DNA of 64,000 nucleotides from Dactylosporangium sp040605635 (GTDB taxonomy: Bacteria; Actinomycetota; Actinomycetes; Mycobacteriales; Micromonosporaceae): NCBI RefSeq assembly GCF_040605635.1, contig NZ_JBEXDG010000004.1, positions 62,001 through 126,000 on the forward strand, read 5' to 3'. Below, piece by piece: positions 52,829 to 61,324 of the stretch. Position 1 is the first letter of the stretch. Each line of letters begins with the position of its first letter. The translations under genes and the position numbers were made by a program. The notes below the pieces were generated by a model that made no database searches, had not been told where the DNA came from, and saw only the letters and a program-made list of their open reading frames with translations.

Positions 52829-53221
52829 CTAGCCGCCGGGGCAGTCGTGGGCGCACACGCGCACCGGTGACGGGGTCTCCAGGTCGTCCGGGACGTGGCC
52901 GACGAGCGGGGTGCTCGCCGTGGAGCCCGCGGCACACAGGACGACGAAGAGCAGCGGCGCCGCGACGAGAGCGCCGATGAAGTGCCTCGCCCAGCCGGGC
53001 TCGCCCAGGACCTTCGAGAGCAGGAGGCCGAGCGCAGGCAGTACCACAGCGGCGGTCATCGACGTGATGAACAGCGTGTCCGTGGTGGCCCCGAACGCCT
53101 CCGCCGCCGCGTGGGTCGGGGTCCACGGCTTCGAGGCGCGGCGGATGACGGCGACGATGAGCAGGAACGGCACGCCGTAGATCCCCGCGTAGAAGAGGAC
53201 TCCCAGGCCGGCGCGTTTCAT
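52829..53221 (-). CDS. Integral membrane protein, three helices
   Basis: 130 residues. Hydrophobic stretches at about 5-26, 50-72 and 80-102 and a Cys-containing C-terminal tail (VRVCAHDCPGG). Nine bases before the flavoprotein start, so probably the first gene of a three-gene unit with the flavoprotein and hydrolase. No family recognised. Confidence 0.65.
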   Translation of the reverse strand: MKRAGLGVLFYAGIYGVPFLLIVAVIRRASKPWTPTHAAAEAFGATTDTLFITSMTAAVVLPALGLLLSKVLGEPGWARHFIGALVAAPLLFVVLCAAGSTASTPLVGHVPDDLETPSPVRVCAHDCPGG

Positions 53222-53368
53222 CGCGCCGCCACGAACAGGGCGACGCCCGCCCCGTATCTCCCCATACCGTGATCCTCACGGACCGTGAGGCTGCGGGCAT
53301 CGGTGTTCGTACTCAGGTGCGTACTAGGTAGCATTCGGCGTTCGGTCCGATTGCTCGGGGGTGGCGCG

Positions 53369-55477
53369 GTGCAGGGTCAGGTGCGGTTCGCCGTCGACCT
53401 CGGCACCTCCAACACGGTCGCGGTCGTCGACCGGGGCGACGGCACGCCACGCCCGCTGCTGTTCGACGGCAACCCGCTGCTGCCGTCCGCCGTGTTCGCC
53501 GACGCGTCCGGCACCGTGTTCGTCGGGCGCGACGCCGAGCGGCACATGGCGACCGACGCGGCCCGCTACGAGCCCAACCCGAAGGGTCACATCGACGAGG
53601 GCCTCATGCTGCTCGGCGACCGTGAGGTGCCGGTCGTCGAGCTGCTGGCCGCGATCCTGCGCCGGGTCGCCGCCGAGGCCGCGCAGACCGGGGTCCTGTC
53701 CGGCGGCACCACCGTCCTGACCTGCCCCGCCGACTGGGGTCCGCGGCGCCGCGCGGTGCTGTCCGAGGCCGCCGCGGTCGCCGGGCTCGGGCGGGTCACG
53801 CTGCTGGACGAGCCGGTCGCCGCCGCGACGTACTGCATGCGCGTCCTCGGCTCGCGGATCGCGCCGGGGCGTGCGGTGGCGGTCTTCGACTTCGGCGGCG
53901 GCACCCTCGACGTGACCGTCGCCGTCGACTCGCCCGGCGGGCTGCGCGTCCTGGCCACCGGGGGGCTCGACGACCTCGGCGGGACCGACGTCGACGCGGC
54001 GCTCGTCGGGCACCTGGGCCAGCAGATCGCGGCGCACGACGCGTCGCTGTGGCAGCGGCTGCAGCAGCCCCGCACGGGTGCGGACTTCCGGGACCGGATG
54101 GCGTTCTGGTCGGAGGTGCGCGCCGCGAAGGAGATGCTGTCCAGGGCCGCGTCCGCGCCGGTGCACGTGCCGGGGGTCGACCAGGCGACGCATCTGACGC
54201 GGGAGGAGCTGGACCGGGTCGCGGGTCCGCTCGTCGACCGCGCCGTCGACGAGACGCGCCGGGTGTTGCAGCGTTCGGGTGTACCGGCCGAGCACCTGGA
54301 CGCGATCCTGCTGGTCGGGGGGTCGAGCCGGCTGCCGCTGGTGGCGAGCCGGTTGCACGCGCGGTTCGGGCTCGCGCCGGTGGTGCCGGAGCAGCCTGAG
54401 CTGCCGGTCGCCTTCGGGGCACTGCTGCTGGGCAACACGGTGGCGGCGGCGTCTGCCGCGCCTTCCTCAGGGGTGCCGGCTGCTTCCGCCTATCAGGCTT
54501 CCGGGCCGCCTTCCGGTCACCCTTATCCGCCGTCGGCCGGGTTTCCGGCGTCGGCGCCGCCGGCTGTGTATCAGACCTCCGGGCCGCCCGGGGTGTACGG
54601 CTCCCCGGTCTCGCAGGCGTTCGCGCCGCCGTCGGCTGCGGCGCCTCAGCCGCCTGCGGCATATCAGCCCGCGCCTTCCGCATATCAGCCTGCGCCTGCC
54701 GCGTATCAGCCTGCGCCCGCGGCGTTTCAGCCTGGGCCTTCCGCGTATCAGCCCGCGTCCGCGTATCCGCCGGCCGTGCAGCAGTCACCTGGCGGGTATC
54801 AGGCGCCTGGTGAGTATCAGGCGCCGGTCGTGCCGCAGCAGCAGCGGTCGCAGCGGCCGTCGGTCATCATCGGTCCGGGTGTCACGATGCAGGGCAATGT
54901 CGCCATTTATGGTGATGAGGAGCTCATGCCGCGGTACGCCCGCGATGAACCCGACCACCGCACCCGCGACGAACCTCCCGCCGAGCCGCCGCCCGCCCGG
55001 CCCCGGCGGCGCTTCTCGATCTCCAGATTCTTCTGGCGGCTGCGCCTGCTGGCGGTGCCGCTGATCATCGTGCTCGCCCTGACGCCGTGGGGTCGTGGCC
55101 TGCTCGGCGCCGGCCGGGAGAAGATCGCCGGCTGGACGGGCGGCCCGGCGGCCTCGGCGTCCGCGTCGACAACTCCTTCAGCCGCCCGTTCCTCCTCGGC
55201 TCCCGCGTCACCCGCCGGCCCGGCGGTCAAGCTCGAGCCCAGCACCGTGAAGCCGGGTACGTCGGTCGTCGTCAGCGGAACCGGCTTCACCAAGAGCGAG
55301 CAGGTCACCATCAAGGTCAACGGCGTGCAGAAGACCGCCAGGGCCGCCTCCACCGCCGGCGCCGTCGAGTGGACCATGCCGACGGCCACCCTGAAGGCGG
55401 GCACCACCGCCACCGTCGAACTGACCGGCGCCAAGAGCGGCCGCTCCGCCAAAGCCTCCCTCAAAGTCACGCCCTGA
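53369..55477 (+). CDS. Membrane-anchored Hsp70-like protein with AYQPA repeats
   Basis: 702 residues from GTG 53369. Residues 1-350 form an Hsp70 nucleotide-binding domain: VDLGTSNTVAVVD, VFDFGGGTLDVTV, LVGGSSRLPLVASRL. There is no canonical substrate-binding domain. Instead a Pro/Ala/Tyr-rich linker has PAAYQPA heptads (about 428-470), then one transmembrane helix (about 560-580) and an outside beta-sandwich (VKLEPSTVKPGTSVVVSGTGFTKSEQVTIKV, about 620-702) of IPT/Ig type. Topology implies ATP use inside and ligand sensing outside. Confidence 0.85.
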   Translation: MQGQVRFAVDLGTSNTVAVVDRGDGTPRPLLFDGNPLLPSAVFADASGTVFVGRDAERHMATDAARYEPNPKGHIDEGLMLLGDREVPVVELLAAILRRVAAEAAQTGVLSGGTTVLTCPADWGPRRRAVLSEAAAVAGLGRVTLLDEPVAAATYCMRVLGSRIAPGRAVAVFDFGGGTLDVTVAVDSPGGLRVLATGGLDDLGGTDVDAALVGHLGQQIAAHDASLWQRLQQPRTGADFRDRMAFWSEVRAAKEMLSRAASAPVHVPGVDQATHLTREELDRVAGPLVDRAVDETRRVLQRSGVPAEHLDAILLVGGSSRLPLVASRLHARFGLAPVVPEQPELPVAFGALLLGNTVAAASAAPSSGVPAASAYQASGPPSGHPYPPSAGFPASAPPAVYQTSGPPGVYGSPVSQAFAPPSAAAPQPPAAYQPAPSAYQPAPAAYQPAPAAFQPGPSAYQPASAYPPAVQQSPGGYQAPGEYQAPVVPQQQRSQRPSVIIGPGVTMQGNVAIYGDEELMPRYARDEPDHRTRDEPPAEPPPARPRRRFSISRFFWRLRLLAVPLIIVLALTPWGRGLLGAGREKIAGWTGGPAASASASTTPSAARSSSAPASPAGPAVKLEPSTVKPGTSVVVSGTGFTKSEQVTIKVNGVQKTARAASTAGAVEWTMPTATLKAGTTATVELTGAKSGRSAKASLKVTP
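54655..54765 (+). repeat. 21-bp repeats encoding (P)AAYQPA heptads
   Basis: Five in-frame imperfect copies of a 21-bp unit like GCATATCAGCCCGCGCCTTCC. They use the AT-richer codons TAT, CAG and GCT/CCT, unlike the gene body. They form the flexible linker of the Hsp70-like protein. Confidence 0.75.
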
Positions 55478-55579
55478 CACTCGGCGCTCACCATGCGTCG
55501 TGTTGCGGCGGCCCGCTGGACGCGGGGTGTGCGCGGCCGGGAAAATGATGGGACAGCGCCTACCGGGGGGAGGCGGCAC

Positions 55580-55837
55580 GTGTCACGACCCTACTTTTCT
55601 CTGGACGCGCCGGGTTCCGGCTCGGTGTCTGTCGACTGGGACGCCAGGTTCGCGGCAGCCCGCGCCGAGCGGCAGCGCCGTCATGAGGAGCGTCAGCGGG
55701 TCCGCGCGGAGTTCGCCGAGTCCCGCCGGCACGGCCTCGCGGCCCGTCACGCGACCAAGCTGACCCGCCTGCGCAACGCCCGCGTGCTGGCCGGCCAGGA
55801 TGTTCCGGCGAGCGGTCGCGGGACGGCGTCCGTCGCT
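55580..55837 (+). CDS. Arg/Glu-rich small protein without its own stop codon
   Basis: GTG 55580 has an excellent GGGGGGAGG ribosome site. About 80 residues look genuine: YFSLDAPGSGSVSVDWDARFAAARAERQRRHEERQRVRAEFAESRRHG, a helical, charged segment. The frame then stays open through the antisense of the methyltransferase and into the ADP-ribosylglycohydrolase (stop at 57440), so the true end is unclear; I place it at the methyltransferase stop. Downstream of the Hsp70-like gene on the same strand. Confidence 0.45.
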
Positions 55838-56497
55838 TCAGGAGGGCGGGTGCGGGACGGCGGAGAAGAACTGCCTGCCGCCGCGCAGGTGCCGGTCGAA
55901 GCGCAGGCCCGCCCCGGCAAGGGCGGCGTGCAGGTCGGCGCGGCTGAGGCGGCGGACCGAGTTGCGGTAGTCCCAGACGGTGTCGCCCAGGCGGTAGGTG
56001 TTGTGGCCGTGCAGGACCGTGCCGTCGAAGGACTCGATGACGAAGGTGGACTCGACCGGGCCGATCCGGCCGGCGAAGGGCACCGCCTTGTCGAACCACG
56101 ACGGCGGCAGCCACTGCATGACGACCTGACCGGCGGGGGCGCAGTGCCTGCGGCAGGCGGCCAGCAGGGCGGCGCGCCGTTCTTCGTCGGCCGCGTTGAC
56201 GCCCGTGCCCGCGACCAGGACGACGGGGAAGCGCTCGCCGAGGTCGAGGGTCGCGAGGTCGGACCGGACGGTCCGCCCGGCCCGCACCTGGGCGAGCATG
56301 GCGGCCGAGTCGTCGGCGACGACCACGGGATGGCCGAGGTCGGTGAGGGGGTTCGCGAGGCGGCCGCCGCAGTGGCTGAGATCCAGAATCGCCGCACCCT
56401 CGGGGACGTTGGCGTGGACGAAGGCGGGCTCGCCGCTGTGGGGCAGGGCCGCATAGAGGCCGACCGGGCGGCCGTCGGCGGTCACCTCTTCGCGCAT
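55838..56497 (-). CDS. SAM-dependent methyltransferase-like protein
   Basis: 219 residues from ATG 56497. Class I methyltransferase outline: AAILDLSHCGGRLANPLTDLGHPVVVADDSAAMLAQVRAG (motif I altered from DxGxGxG to DLSHCGGRL), then FPVVLVAGTGVNAADEERRAALLAACRRH and GQVVMQWLPPSWFD. Substrate unknown. Convergent with the small protein on its left and divergent from the ADP-ribosylglycohydrolase. Confidence 0.8.
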   Translation of the reverse strand: MREEVTADGRPVGLYAALPHSGEPAFVHANVPEGAAILDLSHCGGRLANPLTDLGHPVVVADDSAAMLAQVRAGRTVRSDLATLDLGERFPVVLVAGTGVNAADEERRAALLAACRRHCAPAGQVVMQWLPPSWFDKAVPFAGRIGPVESTFVIESFDGTVLHGHNTYRLGDTVWDYRNSVRRLSRADLHAALAGAGLRFDRHLRGGRQFFSAVPHPPS

Positions 56498-56536
56498 CGG
56501 ACAACCATGCCACGCTCGTGGGATCATTGCCGCGAC

Positions 56537-57439
56537 ATGACCTCACTCGACCTCTGTTACGAAAGCCTCGACGGGTTGTCCGTCGGCGACGCGGTCGGCG
56601 CCCAGTTCTTCGTGCCGGGCACGACCCTGTCCCACATCACCGAAGCAGACGAGCCGCCCGGCGCTTGGCCGTGGACCGACGACACGGAGATGGCCTGCTC
56701 GATCGTCGACGAGCTCGCCGTCCACGGGCGCATCGACCGGGACCGGCTCGCCACCGCGTTCGCCAGCCGCTATGAGCCCTATCGCGGCTACGGCGGCGGC
56801 GCCGTGGTCATCCTGCACCAGATCCGCGACGGTGTCCCGTGGCGGGACGCGGCCCGCGCCGCGTTCGACGGGCTCGGGTCGATGGGCAACGGCGCCGCGA
56901 TGCGGGTCGCGCCGCTCGGGGCGTTCCACGCCGGGGACTCCCGCGGCGCCGCACTCGACGCGATGCGCACCGCCGAGGTCACCCACGCGCACAGCGAGGG
57001 CATCCTCGGCGCGGTCGCCGTCGCCGTCGCGGCCGCCGAGGCGGGCTGGGCCAGGCTCGTCGAGGCACCGCTGGAGCCGGTCGAGCTGTTCGACGCGGTC
57101 CTCGCATATCAGGTCGACAGCCAGGTGAAGACCGGCCTGGAGCGCGCCCGCGGCCTGCTCGGCGCCACCGTCGCCGAAGCCGCGTATGTCCTGGGCAACG
57201 GCTCGCAGGTCCTCGCCCAGGACACGGTGCCGTTCGCCCTGTGGGCCGCCGCGACCCACCTCGCCGACTACCGCGCGGCGATCCTGACCTGCATCGAGGC
57301 CGGCGGCGACGTCGACACCACGGCCGCCGTCGCCGGGGGAGTGGTCGCCGCGGCGGTGGGCCGGGCCGGCATCCCCCGCGACTGGCTCACCCACCGCGAG
57401 CAGCTGCCCGACTGGGTCGCCGCCCCCGGCCCCACCTGA
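56537..57439 (+). CDS. ADP-ribosylglycohydrolase family protein
   Basis: 300 residues. DraG/ARH-type dinuclear metal sites: GLSVGDAVGAQF at the N-terminus, WPWTDDTEMACSIVDEL, and EAGGDVDTTAAVAGGVVAAAVG at the C-terminus. Such enzymes remove ADP-ribose from arginine or other acceptors, or from small molecules. ATG 56537; no strong ribosome site. No ADP-ribosyltransferase gene is nearby. Confidence 0.9.
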   Translation: MTSLDLCYESLDGLSVGDAVGAQFFVPGTTLSHITEADEPPGAWPWTDDTEMACSIVDELAVHGRIDRDRLATAFASRYEPYRGYGGGAVVILHQIRDGVPWRDAARAAFDGLGSMGNGAAMRVAPLGAFHAGDSRGAALDAMRTAEVTHAHSEGILGAVAVAVAAAEAGWARLVEAPLEPVELFDAVLAYQVDSQVKTGLERARGLLGATVAEAAYVLGNGSQVLAQDTVPFALWAAATHLADYRAAILTCIEAGGDVDTTAAVAGGVVAAAVGRAGIPRDWLTHREQLPDWVAAPGPT

Positions 57440-57870
57440 CCCACCCACCGGCGCAGCATTCCGGCACGCGCGGCTCCGCGTCGGTGCGGGCCGGCGCGCC
57501 CCCGCACCCGGGAACGCCGAACAACACCGGCACGTTTCACGTCCGTCGGGTGAGAGGTCCACGCATCCCGGTCGTGTCCACGTTGGTGGTGTGGGACCGG
57601 CGCCGTCCTCACCCGACGCCTCCGTTGTCATCCGGTCGAGCCCGCCGGCCCGAAGATCACCGCCCGAACCCTGGTACTCCCCGGTCCACCCATCGACACT
57701 GACCTATTTCCCATGATCCGGAAGACATTGCGCCAGAGCAGCACAAACTCTTCCGGATCATGAAGAACCCCGTGCGGGCTGTGGAGTGTGATGGGTCGGC
57801 GGGTGTGGATCTGTGGATGCAAAGTTTTCGGGGGTGGCGGCGTCAGGGAAGGGGGAAGGAGGTGCCCGCC
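57440..57870. promoter_or_regulatory. Structured leader region of SigE-like gene
   Basis: About 430 bases without a supported gene. It contains nested inverted repeats. The inner arms are CATGATCCGGAAGA (57712-57725) and its exact complement at 57749-57762 with a 23-base loop. The outer arms are ACCCATCGACACT (57688-57700) and AGTGTGATGGGT (57785-57796). The sigma ribosome site GGAGG is at 57858-57862. The left 240 bases show nothing clear. Confidence 0.5.
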
Positions 57871-58383
57871 GTGATGACACCCGAGGAGGCCGAGTTCTCG
57901 GTCTTCGTCGAGCAGCGTGCTCATGCTCTGTTGAAGACGGCGTACGCGCTGACGGGGGACAGGCACGCTGCTGAGGATCTGGTGCAGAGTGCGCTGGCCA
58001 AGGCGTTCGCGCGGTGGCGGCGGATCGATGAGCCGGAGCCCTACCTGCGGCGGATGATCTACAACGAGTTCGCGTCGGGGTGGCGGAGCCGGCGCAGGCA
58101 GGCCGAGGTCACGGTGGCGGAGCCGCCTGAGCGGGCTGGGACGCGGTACGTGGACGCCGACACGGCGCTTCGGCTGCTGCTGCGGGACGCGTTGCAGGCG
58201 TTGCCGCCGCGGCAGCGGGCTGTGCTGATCCTGCGGTATTTCGAGGATCTGAGCGTCGAGGAGACCGCGGCGGTCCTGTCCTGCCGTCAGGGCACCGTCG
58301 CCAGTCAGGCGTCGCGCGGGCTGGCGAAGCTGCGTGAGCTCGTGCCACAGCTCGAGTGGAGCGAAGTGGGAGGACGGCACTGA
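57871..58383 (+). CDS. SigE-family ECF RNA polymerase sigma factor
   Basis: 170 residues. Region 2: LLKTAYALTGDRHAAEDLVQSALAKAFARWRRIDEPEPYLRRMIYNEFASGWRSRRR. Region 4: LPPRQRAVLILRYFEDLSVEETAAVLSCRQGTVASQASRGLAKLREL. Matches the actinomycete SigE-like (SACE_1356-type) group. GTG 57871 is 8 bases after GGAGG; ATG 57874 is possible. Overlaps the next gene by 1 base (TGATG), so sigma and its likely regulator are coupled. Confidence 0.92.
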   Translation: MMTPEEAEFSVFVEQRAHALLKTAYALTGDRHAAEDLVQSALAKAFARWRRIDEPEPYLRRMIYNEFASGWRSRRRQAEVTVAEPPERAGTRYVDADTALRLLLRDALQALPPRQRAVLILRYFEDLSVEETAAVLSCRQGTVASQASRGLAKLRELVPQLEWSEVGGRH

Positions 58384-59408
58384 TGCGCTTCGAGCAGCTG
58401 CTCCACGAGACGATCGACGAGATGACCGGCGAGCTGCGCGGCCCCGGGGCCGGGCTCGCCGCCCGCAGCATTGCCAAGGGCCGGAGCATCCGCAGGACCC
58501 GCCGCCTCGCCGTCGCCGGCGGTGCGGTCATGGCGACGGTGGTCATCGCCCTGCCGTGGCTGGTCCTGCCCCGTGCGGACCACGCGGCGCCGGTGCTCCC
58601 GGGCACCTCCACGACCCCGACGACAGGGACGACGAACGAACTGCCCGGTGGCTGGGTCGTCACCAGGGTGGGCAGTTCGGTCCTCGACCGGGCGACCGGC
58701 GAGTACGTCACCATGAGCGGACAGGTGTCACCGGCCCCGGCCGGCAACCGTGTCCTGGTCGTCGACGGTCCGGGCTCGGTGCGGCTGGTCGACGTCCGCG
58801 GCACGCACCCCGTCACCGTCGACACGACAGGCTTCGTCGGCGACTTCAACTGGAGCTCGGCCGGGGACCGGCTGGTCGGCGGGATCACGCAGAAGGATCC
58901 GGACAGGGTCGGGTTCGCCGTCATCGACGCCGAGACGGGTGCGGTGCGCAGGCACTGGATCGACCACGGCCGGTACGACTGCAGCCAGTGCACCTTCACC
59001 TGGACGCGGGACGGCGGGGCGGTCGTCCTTCCCATCGCCGACCGCTCCGGCGGCGAGGCGGCGGAGCTGGTCGACAGCCTGCAGAGCTTCGACGCCACGA
59101 CCGGCGAGCCGGGCGGTTCGCTGATGGTCACGGCGATGCCGGCCGGCCCGTTGTCCTGGTCGCCGGGCGGAAGGTACGTCGTGGCCGGCCCCCCGACGCC
59201 CGGGGCGGCAGAGGGCTGGCGGCTCTACGACATCACCACCGGGCAGAGCGCGGACTTCCCGGCGCCCGCGGTGTGGGTGAGCGCCGACCTGCTGCTCGCC
59301 ACCAGGGACGGCAAGGTGCTCACCCTGACCCCCGACGGCACCGTCACCGCGACCATGCAGGTCAGCGGCGCCGGCCGGGCAACGATCGGCCTGGGGCCGC
59401 CCGGCTAG
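58383..59408 (+). CDS. Membrane protein with beta-propeller, putative anti-sigma factor
   Basis: 341 residues. A short cytoplasmic N-terminus (MRFEQLLHETIDEMTGEL), one transmembrane helix (VAGGAVMATVVIALPWLVL, about 45-63), a Thr/Pro linker, then an extracytoplasmic region with WD40/TolB-like blades (VGDFNWSSAGDRLVGGI, GPLSWSPGGRYVVAGPP). Coupled to the sigma gene. The architecture suits a sensor or anti-sigma partner, but no zinc anti-sigma motif is present, so this is inference. Confidence 0.75.
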   Translation: MRFEQLLHETIDEMTGELRGPGAGLAARSIAKGRSIRRTRRLAVAGGAVMATVVIALPWLVLPRADHAAPVLPGTSTTPTTGTTNELPGGWVVTRVGSSVLDRATGEYVTMSGQVSPAPAGNRVLVVDGPGSVRLVDVRGTHPVTVDTTGFVGDFNWSSAGDRLVGGITQKDPDRVGFAVIDAETGAVRRHWIDHGRYDCSQCTFTWTRDGGAVVLPIADRSGGEAAELVDSLQSFDATTGEPGGSLMVTAMPAGPLSWSPGGRYVVAGPPTPGAAEGWRLYDITTGQSADFPAPAVWVSADLLLATRDGKVLTLTPDGTVTATMQVSGAGRATIGLGPPG

Positions 59409-59695
59409 CGGGGGACGCGGAGGGGGCGTTCGACGGCGTCCTGGGCGGCGAGGGACGCCATCAGGTCACGGTACGCGGCGGGGTCGAGGTCGCCGGTCAG
59501 CAGCCGGTCGAACGCCTTGGCCTCGCGCTGGTCGAGGTGCGCGGCGAAGGGCGGGGGGAGCGGGCCGAACCTGGCGGCGAGCCAGCGGGCGGCCCGCGGC
59601 TCGTACGCGCCCTCCAGGCGGTGGTGGCGGATCATCCACGCGTGGAGGGCGATCAGCACCGTGTACGCCACGGCGATGAACAGCAGGACGAGCAC
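59405..59695 (-). CDS. Small single-pass membrane protein
   Basis: About 96 residues from GTG 59695. An N-terminal transmembrane helix (VLVLLFIAVAYTVLIALHAWMI), then a soluble basic/acidic part (LDQREAKAFDRLLTGDLDPAAYRDLMASL), like short SHOCT-like tails. An in-frame extension to 59803 is unlikely to be translated. Overlaps the previous convergent gene by 4 bases. Start uncertain. Confidence 0.5.
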   Translation of the reverse strand: MLVLLFIAVAYTVLIALHAWMIRHHRLEGAYEPRAARWLAARFGPLPPPFAAHLDQREAKAFDRLLTGDLDPAAYRDLMASLAAQDAVERPLRVPR

Positions 59696-59806
59696 AAGCA
59701 GCAGGGTATCCCCCCGACGTGCGGGGGCCGCGAGTTGGCCGCCACCCGAATCCGCCGATAGTGTTGCGGACCGCGGCAAGGGCAACCAGGACAGGAGCGG
59801 CACAGC

Positions 59807-61324
59807 GTGGAGTGGCAGCCGGACCTGTTCGACAGTGGCCCGGTCACCAGCTCCGACCAGCCCGAGGTCCGTTCACCGGCCGCCGACGCCTCCATGCGGG
59901 CCCGCTGGCGGGCGCTGATCCTCACCGACCCGGTCGCCCGGCTGGTCCGCAACGCCGCCCACGTCAGCGTCCATCAGGCCTATGACCTGCGGCAGCTCGC
60001 GCTCGCCGCGGTCGACATCGCGGTCGCGTCGATGGGGTTCGCCAGGCAGATCACCCTCGCCGAGCTGGTCGAGTCGACCGCCGAGCTCGCCGCCGTCATG
60101 CACCCGGCCGGTACCCACGCCGACCACCAGGACGCGGCCCGCTGGGTCGTGAAAGGGCTGCTCAACGACGCCGACAACCAGGGCGCGTTCGTCTACCAGT
60201 TCGTCGACGCGCACGCGTCGCCGCCGCGGCGCGAGGAGTACGCGTTCAAGCTCCTGCAGTTGCAGGACGGACCCGACGGCGCGGTCGTGCTCGCCTCGCA
60301 CCAGGCGGTCATGCTGTACCTCAACGGCCTCGACCTGGACGTCGACGACGCCGAGGCCGCGTTCTCCGTCGTGCTGCAGCGGCAGCTGCGGGACCGGCGC
60401 TTCGAGGCCGCCGCCCGCACCGCCACGCAGGCCGAGCGGGTGTCGGTGGCCATGTCCGCGTCGCTCGCCGACGTGCTCGACGCGACCCGCCGCGACGTGC
60501 GCGCGTTCGACTGGATCACCGACGTGCCGCACCGCCTCGCACGGGCCCGCGAGCACGTCGAGGCCCGGATCGCGGCCGACGCGGAGGTCCTCGACCACGT
60601 CGCGGCCGGCATCGACACGGAGACGGACAGCGCCGTGCGGCAGGCGTCCGGTGACCTGGTGGAGACCCTGCGCCGCATCCGCCGGGTGCACCTGGACCTC
60701 GCCGAGCGGGTCTCCGGCGCGCGGGGCGTGTTCCTGCAGGCCCAGCTGAGCCAGGTGTTCGCCCGCCGGGTCCACCTGCGGCTGCTCAACATCGAGCCCG
60801 AGCTGTTCCATCCGGTCCTGGACGCGCCCGCCGACCAGGCCAGGGTCGTGGCGGAGGCGTTCGGCGACCGGGTCCTCGGGCTGCGGGTGCCGCGCCTGCC
60901 GCACCTCGACGGGCTCGTCGACATGCTGCTCGCCCCGCCCCGCGCCACCGGCCCCGACGACGTGGAGCCGGAGACACCCGACGAGGCCGAGGGCGTGGAC
61001 CTGCAGGCATACCCGCCGGCCGTGGTCCAGGAGGCCACCCGCATCCTGCGCCGCGCGTCGGGGAAGCCGCTGTCCGAGCTGATCGACGAACTTGCCGGAG
61101 ACGACCTGCGCGAGCTGGTGCTGCTCACCGCGCTGTGGTCCTACGCCCCCGACGTCGCGGACCCCGGCGGGGATCCCGGCGGAGACCGCGGCGCCGGCCT
61201 GACCGCCCTCGCCTCGGCGCTGTCCGCGGAGCGGTCCGGCGGCCGCATCGAGCACCCCCTCGCCTGGGGCGACGACCTGCTCGTGCGCTACGAGGGTGGC
61301 CGAGAAGGAGGAACAGACGCGTGA
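59807..61324 (+). CDS. Kleisin-like (MukF-like) first subunit of an SMC-type operon
   Basis: 505 residues from GTG 59807 (GGAG about 9 bases upstream). N-terminal helical/winged-helix region (about 35-125, DLRQLALAAVDIAVASMGFARQITLAELVEST). A long central helical bundle follows (about 220-320, VDTETDSAVRQ-type heptads; LVETLRRIRRVHLDLAERVSGARGVFLQAQ). A C-terminal winged-helix-like region is at about 400-470 (EATRILRRASGKPLSELIDELAGDDLRELVLLTAL). This outline, size and gene order parallel MukF/JetA kleisins. No sequence family was recognised, so the role is inferred from architecture. Confidence 0.6.
   Translation: MEWQPDLFDSGPVTSSDQPEVRSPAADASMRARWRALILTDPVARLVRNAAHVSVHQAYDLRQLALAAVDIAVASMGFARQITLAELVESTAELAAVMHPAGTHADHQDAARWVVKGLLNDADNQGAFVYQFVDAHASPPRREEYAFKLLQLQDGPDGAVVLASHQAVMLYLNGLDLDVDDAEAAFSVVLQRQLRDRRFEAAARTATQAERVSVAMSASLADVLDATRRDVRAFDWITDVPHRLARAREHVEARIAADAEVLDHVAAGIDTETDSAVRQASGDLVETLRRIRRVHLDLAERVSGARGVFLQAQLSQVFARRVHLRLLNIEPELFHPVLDAPADQARVVAEAFGDRVLGLRVPRLPHLDGLVDMLLAPPRATGPDDVEPETPDEAEGVDLQAYPPAVVQEATRILRRASGKPLSELIDELAGDDLRELVLLTALWSYAPDVADPGGDPGGDRGAGLTALASALSAERSGGRIEHPLAWGDDLLVRYEGGREGGTDA

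Noticed and set aside
54655..54765. 21-bp repeats as regulatory iterons
   Set aside because: They are in frame and encode the AYQPA linker of the Hsp70-like protein.
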